Assembly: GCA_025934955.1 (NCBI GenBank) | Contig: JAICWE010000020.1 | Location: 1 to 45,938, forward strand | DNA: 45,938 bases | Reading direction: 5' to 3' | DNA from: Gemmatimonadales bacterium | Lineage (GTDB): Bacteria; Gemmatimonadota; Gemmatimonadetes; Gemmatimonadales; GWC2-71-9 | In this document: positions 26,937 through 34,358 of the stretch, one piece after another | Layout of the letters: each line of letters starts with the position of its first letter | How positions within the stretch are numbered: the stretch's first letter is position 1 | The notes under the pieces: model-generated | Told to the model about the DNA's origin: nothing | The model's input: the letters and a program-made list of their open reading frames with translations, nothing else | Databases searched by the model: none | Made by a program: the position numbers and the translations under genes

Positions 26937-27470
26937 TCAGTTGCCGCTGGTCGAGTCGCGGTCCCTGCCGCGGGGACCGCCGTCGCGACGGTCGGCCATC
27001 CTCTCCCGGACCTGGTCGCGCTGGGTCTGTGTGAGCACGCCGCGGATTTCCTTCTGCGCGGCGCGGCGATCCTCGCGAAGCTGCTCCATCGCCTTTGCCG
27101 CGTCCGGATGTGCCTCGAGATACGCCTGGCGCTGGGCGCGTCGCTGCTCGAACGCCTGTCGCCGCTGATCGGACGAGAGCTGCGCTGTGCTGTCGCGCTG
27201 CGCCGTCATCTCGCCGGCACCAGCGCGGAGCTGGTCCGTCAGCGGCTGGTCCCTGGTATTGTACTTGTCGCGGATCTGCTCCAAGCGCCGCACCTGGTCC
27301 GGCGTGAGCTGGAGCTGGGCGCGCTGCGACAGGACCCACTCGGCCGGATTCGCCATCCGACGTCCCGGCGCGGCCGGTTCCTGCGCCGGCCGGTCGGGGT
27401 TCTGCGCAACCAGGGGCGAGCCGGCCGCCGCCGCGAACGTGGCGAGCGCCAGGGTGAACTTCCACTGCAT
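26937..27470 (-). CDS. Spy/CpxP-like periplasmic LTxxQ protein
   Basis: Secreted helical protein of 177 residues. Signal peptide MQWKFTLALATFAAAAGSPLVAQ, then a Pro-rich stretch, LTPDQVRRLEQIRDKY (from residue 55) and LTQTQRDQVRERM (from residue 146), the two LTxxQ repeats of the Spy/CpxP family, with very charged Gln/Arg-rich helices between. Spy is an ATP-independent periplasmic chaperone; CpxP senses envelope stress. Ribosome site GAGG lies about seven bases before ATG 27470. A terminator follows, so it is probably transcribed separately from the TonB receptor gene that carries the same motifs. Confidence 0.82.
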   Translation of the reverse strand: MQWKFTLALATFAAAAGSPLVAQNPDRPAQEPAAPGRRMANPAEWVLSQRAQLQLTPDQVRRLEQIRDKYNTRDQPLTDQLRAGAGEMTAQRDSTAQLSSDQRRQAFEQRRAQRQAYLEAHPDAAKAMEQLREDRRAAQKEIRGVLTQTQRDQVRERMADRRDGGPRGRDRDSTSGN

Positions 27471-27561
27471 ATGTGCCTCGTGTCGGAAGTGTCGGCGGCC
27501 GCACCGTCGCGGCCGACCGTAGAGTCCATTACGCCGGGGCGCACCGCGTCGTTGGGCCGGA

Positions 27562-28848
27562 TCAGCGGCCGCTGCTCGCAGGCTCCTGCGCCAGCTCGGC
27601 GCTCTCCTCTGCGGCGACCAGGATGCCGCGCGCGATGTAGGTGGGGCGGGCCAGCGCGCGCAGCCGGGGGAGGTGGAAGGCGAATGCGAGCCCGCCGAGA
27701 ATGCACGCGACGCCGCCGAGCAGGATGGTCGTCGCCGTGCCGAGGCGGCTCGAGACGGCGCCGGCCAGGAGACTCCCGAGCGGCGCCGTGCCGAGGAAGG
27801 CCATGGTGTAGAACGCCATGACCCGGCCGCGGAGCCGCTCCTCCACGAGCGTCTGCACCACGGTATTGGTCGCCGCCATCTGGACCATGAACCCGCCGCC
27901 GACCAGCGGAAGGATCAGCAGCGACAGCACGAGCGAGCGGGAGAGCGCGAAGGCGACGAGCGCCACACCGAATGTCGTCGTTGCGACGGCGATGACCCGG
28001 CCCAGTCCGATCACCGTGCGCCGCTGCGCCAGATAGAGTCCGCCGCACACGGCGCCGATGCCGGACGCCGTCATCAGTACGCCGAGGAGCTGTGCGCCCC
28101 CGTGCAGCACGCGGGTGGCGACAGCCGGCATGAGCACGGTATACGGCATTCCCGCGACGCCGACCAGCGCCAGCAGCAGCAGCGCGCTCCGCACCGGCGC
28201 GAAGCTGCTGACATAGCGGAAACCGGCGCTCAGGTCCTCGGCCACCCGGCTCGGCGGGCGCGCGGTCGGCGCGGCGATGCCGCGCATCGCGACCAGGGAG
28301 ACGACGACCGCGACGTAGGAGATCGCGTCGAGCAGGAAGCACCACCCTTCGCCCACCGCCGCGATCAGCAGCCCGGCGACCGACGGTCCGATGATCCGGC
28401 TGCCGTTGACCATCAGCGAGTTCAGCGCGATGGCGTTCGGAAGGTCCGCGCGATCCTCGATCATGCTGACGACGAACGCCTGCCGCGCGGGCGTGTCGAA
28501 GGCGTTGATCAGTCCCTGTACCAGCTGGAGCACCAGGATCTCGGCGATCGTGATGATGCCGGCGAGCGTGAGCCCGGCGAGCGCGAGCGACTGCAGCAGC
28601 GAGAGCACCTGGGTGACGACCAGCACGCGCCGCCGGTCCCAGCGGTCTACGAACACCCCGGCAATCGGCGCGAGGAACAGCATCGGGATCTGGCCGCAGA
28701 ATCCGACGATGCCGAGCAGCAGCGTCGAGCCGGTGAGGCGGTATACCAGCCAGCTCGTCGCCACCCGGGTGATCCAGGTGCCGACCAGCGACACGCTCTG
28801 CCCGCTGAAGAAGAGCCGGTAGTTGCGATGGTGGAGCGCGCTGATCAT
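27562..28848 (-). CDS. MFS transporter (EntS/MFS_3-like)
   Basis: Inner-membrane exporter of 428 residues with about twelve hydrophobic segments. It starts ALHHRNYRLFFSGQSVSLVGTWITRVATSWLVYRLTGS, the hallmark of the MFS_3/EntS group, followed by PIAGVFVDRWDRRRVLV (motif A loop) and ALNSLMVNGSRIIGPSVAGLL. Such proteins export siderophores or drugs; the substrate cannot be inferred. ATG 28848 follows directly from the conserved N-terminus; no strong ribosome site is visible. It is transcribed away from the DinB gene, with 77 bases between the two starts. Confidence 0.88.
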   Translation of the reverse strand: MISALHHRNYRLFFSGQSVSLVGTWITRVATSWLVYRLTGSTLLLGIVGFCGQIPMLFLAPIAGVFVDRWDRRRVLVVTQVLSLLQSLALAGLTLAGIITIAEILVLQLVQGLINAFDTPARQAFVVSMIEDRADLPNAIALNSLMVNGSRIIGPSVAGLLIAAVGEGWCFLLDAISYVAVVVSLVAMRGIAAPTARPPSRVAEDLSAGFRYVSSFAPVRSALLLLALVGVAGMPYTVLMPAVATRVLHGGAQLLGVLMTASGIGAVCGGLYLAQRRTVIGLGRVIAVATTTFGVALVAFALSRSLVLSLLILPLVGGGFMVQMAATNTVVQTLVEERLRGRVMAFYTMAFLGTAPLGSLLAGAVSSRLGTATTILLGGVACILGGLAFAFHLPRLRALARPTYIARGILVAAEESAELAQEPASSGR

Positions 28849-28889
28849 CGAACGGCTGGGCAGTGATCGCTCCGTGATGGGAGGCGGTG

Positions 28890-28895
28890 TAGCTT
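28890..28895 (+). promoter_or_regulatory. -10 element TAGCTT upstream of the DinB gene
   Basis: TAGCTT predicts a start of transcription near 28902 and a 24-base leader that contains the ribosome site GAGGA (28912-28916). No clear -35. Confidence 0.35.
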
Positions 28896-28925
28896 GGGGG
28901 AGACCGCAGCCGAGGACGGACTCCG

Positions 28926-29843
28926 ATGGAATACGCGATGCACGCGATCGACGACGCGGAGATTCCCCGCGCTGCGGCGCCGATCTTCCAGCATCTGCTC
29001 GACACCTACGTCTCTGAGACTAACAAGACTGCGGCCGTCTGGCGTGAACTCAAGGACGATCAGCTCGACTTCCGCCCCCACGCGCGCAGCAGCTCGATCC
29101 GCGACATCATCAAGCACCAGATCCTCTCCGAGCGGCGCTTCTTTGCCGAGTTCCTCGGCTTCGCCGAGCCGCCCGCTGACCGGCTGCTGCCCGAGGGCGA
29201 ACGGCCGGCGGTGCGGGCGTACATCGAGCGCTACGTCGCACTCGCGCGACCGCGGCTCGCGCTGATTGCGGCCGGGGACGAGGGATACTGGCTCGCCGAG
29301 GTCCCGTTCTTCGACGTACGCCGCGAGCGGATCTGGGTCTTCTGGCGGCGGGTGCTGCACACGGCGCATCATCGCGCGCAGGCCGGCGTCGCCCTCCGGC
29401 TGCTGGAGGATCGCGTGCCCGCGACCTACGGCCCGACCGCCGACGTGACCTGGCGCGGCGCCGATCCGACCAACACCGTCGCCGCTGCCGCGCGGGGTGG
29501 TGACGCAGCTATTGTTGAGCGCGCGGGCGCCGCCGCGCCCACCGGCCCATCACCCGTTCGCAAGGGAAACGTCATGACGCCCGATCCGCAGGGAGCGTTG
29601 AAGCCGATCGCACCGACCCGCGTGGCGGAGGAGCTCAAGCGCCTCAGCTCCCAGCGCGCCTCCGGCGAGCTCGACCCGGACGAGTACGAGCACCGCTTCA
29701 GTCGCATGATCAGCGAGTTGCGCGATCGCCGCATCGACGGCAACCGCGCCGAGATCCTCGCCGTGCTGAGCCCGCTCCGACAGGACGGGACGGTCACACC
29801 GGACGACTGGCATCGGCTGATCCGGCAGCTCGGCCTCGGGTGA
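28926..29843 (+). CDS. DinB-fold protein with extra C-terminal domain
   Basis: Soluble protein of 305 residues. Residues about 15-165 are a DinB/YfiT four-helix bundle with the three-His metal site: H64 in IIKHQI, and H145 and H149 in the HxxxH motif (VLHTAHHRAQAG). Family members are metal-dependent thiol S-transferases or unknown enzymes. After an Ala/Gly-rich linker (about 178-216) comes an unrelated charged helical region of about 85 residues (VAEELKRLSSQRASGELDPDEYEHRF and later). That part begins with an ATG at 29574 preceded by AAGGGA, so it could also be made as a separate protein. Frame is continuous, with no stop. ATG 28926 has ribosome site GAGGA. The 3' end overlaps a 40-codon ORF by GTGA. 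Confidence 0.78.
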   Translation: MEYAMHAIDDAEIPRAAAPIFQHLLDTYVSETNKTAAVWRELKDDQLDFRPHARSSSIRDIIKHQILSERRFFAEFLGFAEPPADRLLPEGERPAVRAYIERYVALARPRLALIAAGDEGYWLAEVPFFDVRRERIWVFWRRVLHTAHHRAQAGVALRLLEDRVPATYGPTADVTWRGADPTNTVAAAARGGDAAIVERAGAAAPTGPSPVRKGNVMTPDPQGALKPIAPTRVAEELKRLSSQRASGELDPDEYEHRFSRMISELRDRRIDGNRAEILAVLSPLRQDGTVTPDDWHRLIRQLGLG

Positions 29844-29962
29844 ACCTGCGACCGCTCGGCGCGATGCTGCTGGCGAGCATCGTCCGCCGGCTCTGGCAGG
29901 ATGCGCCGCTTGCGCCCGCGGATCCGGCCGCGCTCGACGGGGCGGTGTTCGACCGCTCCTAG
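29840..29962 (+). CDS. Possible 40-residue small protein
   Basis: GTG at 29840 overlaps the DinB stop (GTGA), and the frame runs 40 codons to TAG 29960-29962, reading LRPLGAMLLASIVRRLWQDA and then a Pro/Ala/Asp-rich tail. The first half could be a short amphipathic helix. The GTGA coupling is the same as for several well-supported gene pairs here, and the frame fills the gap before ispG almost exactly. It has no recognised homologue and could be chance in GC-rich DNA. Confidence 0.35.
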   Translation: MNLRPLGAMLLASIVRRLWQDAPLAPADPAALDGAVFDRS

Positions 29963-29968
29963 TATCTT
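29963..29968 (+). promoter_or_regulatory. -10 element TATCTT close to the ispG start
   Basis: TATCTT ends six bases before ATG 29975, which predicts transcription starting at the ATG. No ribosome site is seen upstream, in line with a leaderless ispG mRNA. Confidence 0.4.
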
Positions 29969-29974
29969 CCTGCC

Positions 29975-31207
29975 ATGTCCGACATCGCCCGTCGCCGCAC
30001 CGCCACCGCATGGGTGGGGGGAGTTCCGGTAGGCTCCCATCACCCGATCGTCGTGCAGTCGATGACCAACACCGACACCGCCGACGTGGATGCTACGGTG
30101 CGCCAGGTCGCGGCGCTCGCGCGCGCGGGCAGCGAGCTGGTGCGGGTGACCGTGAACAACGAGGACGCTGCGGCGGCCGTGCCGCGCATCGCCGAGGAGC
30201 TCGACAGCATCGGCGTCGCAGTCCCGATCATCGGCGACTTCCACTACAACGGTCACCTGCTGCTGACCCGCTATCCCGACTGCGCGCGGGTTCTCGCCAA
30301 GTATCGCATCAACCCCGGCAACGTCGGCGGGAAGCGACACGATGAGCACTTCCGCGCCATCGTGGAGGTGGCGCTGGCGAACGACAAGCCGGTGCGCATC
30401 GGCGTGAACTGGGGCTCTCTGGACCAGGCGCTGCTCACCGAGCTGATGGACGCCAACGCCCGCGCTGCCGAGCCGCTCGAGGCGCGGGATGTCATGCTCG
30501 AGGCAATGGTGCAGAGCGCCCTCCAGTCGGCGGCGCTGGCCGAGCGGGCGGGGATGCCGCACGACCGGATGATCCTGAGCGCCAAGGTCTCCGGCGTGCA
30601 GGACCTGGTGGACGTGTACGAGGCGCTTGCCGCGCGCTGCGACTACCCGCTGCACCTCGGCCTCACCGAGGCCGGCATGGGGAACAAGGGCGTGGTCGCG
30701 AGCACCGCAGGGCTCGCGGTGCTGCTCCAGCGCGGCATCGGCGACACCATCCGCGTCTCGCTCACGCCCGCGCCCGGCGGCGACCGCACCGAGGAGGTGC
30801 AGGTCGCGCAGCAGATCCTCCAGTCGCTCGAGCTGCGGCGGTTCACGCCCCAGGTCACCAGCTGTCCCGGCTGTGGCCGCACCACCAGCACATTCTTCCA
30901 GCAGATGGCGCAGGACATCCAGGTGTACCTGCGGGAGAAGATGCCGGTGTGGCGGAGCGAGCGGCCCGGCGTCGAGGAGCTGCGCGTCGCGGTGATGGGC
31001 TGCGTCGTGAACGGCCCCGGTGAGTCGAAGCACGCCCACATCGGGATTTCGCTGCCGGGCACGTTCGAGGAACCGAAGGCGCCGGTGTACGTGGACGGCC
31101 GACTCTACGTCACGCTCCGCGGCGAGCGGATCGTGCCGGAGTTCCTCGAGATTCTCGAGCACTACGTCGCCACGCGCTACGGCGCGGGCGAGGCCGTCGC
31201 CTCCTAA
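29975..31207 (+). CDS. ispG: (E)-4-hydroxy-3-methylbut-2-enyl-diphosphate synthase
   Basis: IspG/GcpE converts MEcPP to HMBPP in the MEP pathway of isoprenoid synthesis; cytoplasmic [4Fe-4S] enzyme. At 410 residues it has the two-domain bacterial form without the plant-type insert. N-terminal TIM barrel: [20 protein letters not shown], then [12 protein letters not shown] and RINPGNVG. C-terminal cluster domain: CPGCGR (C297, C300) and [10 protein letters not shown] (C343 and the Glu that acts as fourth ligand, E350). All ligands are present. A TATCTT element just upstream suggests its own leaderless transcript. Five bases separate it from the CcdA-type gene, so it likely heads the redox operon. 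Confidence 0.96.
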   Translation: MSDIARRRTATAWVGGVPVGSHHPIVVQSMTNTDTADVDATVRQVAALARAGSELVRVTVNNEDAAAAVPRIAEELDSIGVAVPIIGDFHYNGHLLLTRYPDCARVLAKYRINPGNVGGKRHDEHFRAIVEVALANDKPVRIGVNWGSLDQALLTELMDANARAAEPLEARDVMLEAMVQSALQSAALAERAGMPHDRMILSAKVSGVQDLVDVYEALAARCDYPLHLGLTEAGMGNKGVVASTAGLAVLLQRGIGDTIRVSLTPAPGGDRTEEVQVAQQILQSLELRRFTPQVTSCPGCGRTTSTFFQQMAQDIQVYLREKMPVWRSERPGVEELRVAVMGCVVNGPGESKHAHIGISLPGTFEEPKAPVYVDGRLYVTLRGERIVPEFLEILEHYVATRYGAGEAVAS

Positions 31208-31212
31208 CCCCG

Positions 31213-31917
31213 ATGCCGCTGCTGCTGGTGGGAACCGAGCCGGCGCTCCGCGGCCATCCGCTCGCGGCGATCGCCACACTGTTCCTGGCGGGCCTCGCCA
31301 CCAGTCTCACCCCCTGCGTCTATCCCATGATCCCGATCACCGCCGGCGTGCTCGGCGGGACGGGAAACCGCCCCCGGGCGGAGCGGCTCCGGCTCACACT
31401 GGTGTACGCGCTCGGCCTCGCGCTGGTGTATGCCTCGCTCGGGCTGCTGGCGGGGCTCACCGGCTCGCTCTTCGGCGCGATCAGCTCCAATCCGTGGGCC
31501 TACTTCGCGATGGGCAATCTGCTGCTGCTGTTCGGCCTGGCCATGCTGGACGTTTTCAAGGTGCGCCTGCCGAGCGGCGCCGTTGCGTGGGGGTCGCGCT
31601 TCGGACCGGAATCCACCGCCGGCGTCTTCGCGATGGGCGCGACGTCCGGGTTGGTCGCAGCGCCGTGCGGAGCGCCGGCGTTCGCCGCGGTGCTCACCTT
31701 CGTCGGCGCGACCGGCAGCGCGGCGCTCGGCTTTCTATATCTCGTGGTGTTCTCGCTCGGCATGACCGCGCTGCTGGTGGTAATCGGCCTCTCGGCCGGC
31801 GCGCTCGCGGCGCTGCCGAAGGCCGGCGTATGGACGCTCTGGGTGAAGCGGGCCGGCGGCATCATCCTGCTGGCGATGGCGGAGTATTACTTCATTCAGA
31901 TGGGTAGGGTGTCGTGA
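31213..31917 (+). CDS. CcdA/DsbD-type transmembrane thiol-reductant carrier
   Basis: Inner-membrane protein of 234 residues, six to seven hydrophobic segments, cytochrome c biogenesis transmembrane family. The two redox cysteines are in the proper settings: C35 in SLTPCVYPMIPIT and C152 in VAAPCGAPAF. CcdA-type proteins move electrons from cytoplasmic thioredoxin to periplasmic thiol proteins. The next gene encodes a secreted thioredoxin-like protein with a CxxC, the natural partner. It starts five bases after ispG. There are no DsbD alpha or gamma domains, so it is the short CcdA form. Confidence 0.9.
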   Translation: MPLLLVGTEPALRGHPLAAIATLFLAGLATSLTPCVYPMIPITAGVLGGTGNRPRAERLRLTLVYALGLALVYASLGLLAGLTGSLFGAISSNPWAYFAMGNLLLLFGLAMLDVFKVRLPSGAVAWGSRFGPESTAGVFAMGATSGLVAAPCGAPAFAAVLTFVGATGSAALGFLYLVVFSLGMTALLVVIGLSAGALAALPKAGVWTLWVKRAGGIILLAMAEYYFIQMGRVS

Positions 31918-31948
31918 GCAGGTCAACACAACGAACGGGGAAGGTCTC

Positions 31949-32446
31949 ATGATGAGATTTGCGCTGGCCGCGCTGGCCCTGACGATCGCCCTGCCGGCGG
32001 CGGCACGGGCGCAGGAGGAAGGGCTGGCACCGGGCACCATCGCTCCGGCCGTCGTCGTCAACGATCTGGACGGGAAGCCGGTCAACCTGGCCCAGTATCT
32101 CGGGAAGCGGCCGGTCGTGCTGGAGTTCTGGGCGACATGGTGTGGCAACTGCGCCGAGCTGCTGCCCGAGGTGAAGGCGGCGCACGCCGCCTACGGCAAG
32201 GACGCCGAGTTCCTGGGCGTCAATGTCACGGTGAATCAGACGCCAGCGCGGGTGCGCCGCTACCTGACGGAGCACCAGCCGCCGTACCGCACGCTGTGGG
32301 ACGACAAAGGCATCGCGGTGCGCGCGTACAAGGCGCCCGCCACCTCGTACGTCGTGATCGTGGATCGCGAGGGCAAGGTGGCGTACAGCGGCGTGGGCGG
32401 TGAGCAGGACCTGCAGGGCGCGCTGCGGAAGGCGGTGGCAGAGTGA
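31949..32446 (+). CDS. Secreted TlpA/ResA-like thioredoxin
   Basis: Periplasmic thiol-disulfide oxidoreductase of 165 residues. Signal peptide MMRFALAALALTIALPAAARAQ, then the thioredoxin fold with EFWATWCGNCAELLPE (C65, C68), the cis-Pro segment APATSYVVIVDREGK and a C-terminal helix. The WCGNC motif is like TlpA/ResA proteins that reduce apocytochrome c or other periplasmic disulfides. It should receive electrons from the CcdA-type protein encoded just before. ATG 31949 has a modest GGGGAAGG ribosome site; the next codon is also ATG. The stop overlaps the GTG of the peroxiredoxin-like gene (GTGA). Confidence 0.9.
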   Translation: MMRFALAALALTIALPAAARAQEEGLAPGTIAPAVVVNDLDGKPVNLAQYLGKRPVVLEFWATWCGNCAELLPEVKAAHAAYGKDAEFLGVNVTVNQTPARVRRYLTEHQPPYRTLWDDKGIAVRAYKAPATSYVVIVDREGKVAYSGVGGEQDLQGALRKAVAE

Positions 32447-33030
32447 TCCCACGCGCACTCCTGCCGCTCGCGCTGCTCGGCGCGGTCGTCGTGACCGGGA
32501 CGGCGCAGGCCCAGACCGACCGGTCGCGGCCGACCGCCATGATCGCCGGCGGTCCCGAGGTCGGTCGCAAGGCCCCTGACTTCTCGCTGGCCTGGGCCAA
32601 TAAGGACACGACCGGCGGGGCGGAGGAGCCATTCGGCCTCTGGAAGACCCGGGGGCAGACGGTCGTCGTCGCCTTCTACCCGCGCGACTTCACCCCGAGC
32701 GGCGAGACGATGCTCCGGACGCTCGCGGCGCAGCAGGATAGTCTCGCGGTGCAGGACCTGGTCATCGTCGGCATCAGCCCGGATTCGCTCGAGAGTCACC
32801 GGAAGTTCGCCGCGAGCGTCGGCGTGCCGTTTCTTCTGCTCAGCGATCCCGGCCAGCAGGTGGCGCGGAGGTACGCCGCCCGGGACGAAGGCGGGGCCAA
32901 CCGGCGCGCAGTCTACGTGATCGCGCCGGACGGCAAGGTTGCGTGGCGCGACCTCCGCTTCGGCGTCAACGATCCGAGGGCATATCGCGACCTGCGGGCC
33001 GCGGTTCGGCGGGTCGCGCGACGTGGCTGA
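32443..33030 (+). CDS. Secreted peroxiredoxin-fold protein lacking all cysteines
   Basis: Protein of 195 residues with a signal peptide (ALLGAVVVTGTAQAQ) and a redoxin/AhpC-TSA fold: VGRKAPDFSLAWANKD, TVVVAFYPRDFTPSGE, VIVGISPDSLESHRKF, PFLLLSDPGQQVARRYAA and a C-terminal VYVIAPDGKVAWRDL. In BCP-type peroxiredoxins the segment reads FTPGCT with the peroxidatic Cys; here it is FTPSGE, with Gly87 in that place, and the whole protein contains no cysteine. It therefore cannot be a thiol peroxidase. It is translationally coupled to the TlpA-like gene. It could be a structural or regulatory partner of the redox proteins; no function is known to me. Confidence 0.85.
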   Translation: MIPRALLPLALLGAVVVTGTAQAQTDRSRPTAMIAGGPEVGRKAPDFSLAWANKDTTGGAEEPFGLWKTRGQTVVVAFYPRDFTPSGETMLRTLAAQQDSLAVQDLVIVGISPDSLESHRKFAASVGVPFLLLSDPGQQVARRYAARDEGGANRRAVYVIAPDGKVAWRDLRFGVNDPRAYRDLRAAVRRVARRG

Positions 33031-33898
33031 GGGCACGCGTCGGCTGCGCCGGCGCGCGGTGTTGGCGGTGGGCGGCGCGGCCTGTCTGCTGCCCGCCGTC
33101 GCCCACGGCCAGCGTGCCGATGACGCCAGGAGCGACCGTCAAATCGTGTGGCAGGGGCAGGGACTCCGCTACGCCGGCTGCCTACAATTCCTGGTGTCGC
33201 CCGACAAGACCGGAGACCTGCTGGACTCGGACTGGCGGCCGCTCCGCGCCGATGCGGACTCGACACTTCCTCCCGCGCTTCGGCGCACCATCGAAGCGGA
33301 ATCGCAGTACGCGGGGTGGACGCCCGGGCAGGTCTGCGTGATGCGCTTCGAGCGGATGAGCGCGGCGGGGCACAACGACGTCGCAAGGCAGCCGACCACG
33401 GGACAGCTCGTTTTGCTCGTGGCGATCGCCGGGACCGCGAAGGACGGGACCCCGCCCGGGATGCAGGCGACGTCGGTCCAGACCAGCGACTGGCGCCTGC
33501 AAGAGGCGTCCCGATCACACCGGCTCCGGCTGGAGGAAGCCCATGCCGGGTTCACTCAGCTCAGCGAGACTTCGGGCGAACGGCTGACTGTCAAGATCAA
33601 GGGTGCGACGCTGGCGTGGGATGGCCTGTCGCCGGCGTCTGCTGCTGCGGGCAGCGATTCGGGCTCGGCGGTGGGTGATTCGCCCGGGCCGGTCACGTGG
33701 CGCTGGAGCCTGGCCGGGACCCAGAACGCCCATTGGTCCCTCACCTGCCGGCTGGATCCCGCGGCCCGCCGTCCGTACAGCGGCGCGATCAGCATCTCTG
33801 GCAACAGCGAGCTGGCGAAGGCCCTCCGCGGCTCGCCCATCCTGTTCGTCGGCCCGCTGTACACGGGCGGAGCAGGGGAGATCGACTTCCAGCGTTGA
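33023..33898 (+). CDS. Secreted protein of unknown function
   Basis: Protein of 291 residues not recognised. GTG 33023 overlaps the end of the peroxiredoxin-like gene by eight bases and gives a signal peptide with a strongly basic n-region (RRLRRRAVLAVGGAACLLPA, then VAHGQ), possibly Tat-like because of RRR but without a full Tat motif. The mature part is mixed alpha/beta with a few cysteines (AGCLQFLVS, GQVCVMRFER, LTCRLDP) that could be substrates for the neighbouring thiol-reducing proteins. Near the end are Ser/Gly/Ala stretches and a strand-rich tail (YSGAISISGNSELAKAL). An upstream ATG at 32939 exists but lies well inside the previous gene. Last gene before the terminator. Confidence 0.7.
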   Translation: MAEGTRRLRRRAVLAVGGAACLLPAVAHGQRADDARSDRQIVWQGQGLRYAGCLQFLVSPDKTGDLLDSDWRPLRADADSTLPPALRRTIEAESQYAGWTPGQVCVMRFERMSAAGHNDVARQPTTGQLVLLVAIAGTAKDGTPPGMQATSVQTSDWRLQEASRSHRLRLEEAHAGFTQLSETSGERLTVKIKGATLAWDGLSPASAAAGSDSGSAVGDSPGPVTWRWSLAGTQNAHWSLTCRLDPAARRPYSGAISISGNSELAKALRGSPILFVGPLYTGGAGEIDFQR

Positions 33899-33923
33899 GC
33901 TGAAGGAGAGGTGTGGTGGACCG

Positions 33924-33950
33924 AAGCCCCGGCCAGCGGCCGGGGCTTTC
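33924..33950 (+). terminator. Rho-independent terminator of the ispG-thiol operon
   Basis: Perfect 11-bp stem AAGCCCCGGCC (33924-33934) / GGCCGGGGCTT (33938-33948) with a 3-base loop, followed by TC. It is 25 bases after the last stop of the operon and just before the low-GC island. Confidence 0.8.
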
Positions 33951-33957
33951 GTCTGCC

Positions 33958-34340
33958 GGTGTGAATAGACCTGCTTAGGGCGCTGTCGAGACGCTGTCCG
34001 ACGTGTTGATGGTGTGAATAGTCAGGAGAATGCATAAGGAACTGGTGAGAAGCGACAGTGGCAAATGCTCACATAGCATCGCATGTTCAGCGTGGTATCG
34101 CCATGAGTATGTTTGCCTTGAGGATTTCAGATGAAGTGATTTATCGCTGTCGCCGAACGGGCGCCCTCGCTCTCGCCATCGCAGCCGCGCCGCCGTCGCC
34201 CGGATTGTCCACATGTGGAGAATAATTTCGACGTCAAAACGGTTTTACCGTTTATACACGGCTTCGATGTGGGATCGCGGTTGAGGATCTGTGGAAATGA
34301 GGAGAGTCCCGCGGCCGCCGCTGGCGTCCGCGTCCGGGTG
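33958..34340 (+). other. Low-GC non-coding island with dyads and DnaA-box-like 9-mers
   Basis: About 380 bases with no supported gene. Hand counts of three 60-base lines give 48% (34021-34080), 45% (34081-34140) and 42% GC (34201-34260), against roughly 70% around it. An 11-mer GGTGTGAATAG occurs twice (33958-33968, 34011-34021). At 34205-34222 TTGTCCACA is joined directly to TGTGGAGAA, two head-to-head 9-mers one mismatch from the DnaA consensus TTATNCACA and forming the palindrome TCCACATGTGGA. A second dyad TTTcGACGTCaAAA (34226-34239) and a third AAACGG/CCGTTT (34237-34253) follow. TGTGGAAAT is at 34290-34298. A minus-strand 79-codon frame (33975-34214) looks like chance. The island could be a replication-related site, a regulator-binding cluster or a remnant of transferred DNA. 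Confidence 0.55.
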
Positions 34341-34343
34341 CGC

Positions 34344-34349
34344 TAGCTT
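34344..34349 (+). promoter_or_regulatory. -10 element TAGCTT close to the amidohydrolase start
   Basis: TAGCTT with CTGGCG 17 bases upstream (34321-34326). Transcription would begin near 34356, within about three bases of ATG 34359; no ribosome site precedes that ATG. Confidence 0.4.
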
Positions 34350-34358
34350 GTCGCGATC

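Noticed and set aside
27491-27517. GC-rich hairpin in the leader of the Spy-like gene as a riboswitch
   Set aside because: Only an imperfect GGCCGC/GCGGCC stem is visible, with no conserved riboswitch core.
33975-34214. Minus-strand 79-codon frame in the low-GC island
   Set aside because: No ribosome site, no recognisable domain, and composition expected of chance; the DNA there is better explained by dyads and repeats.
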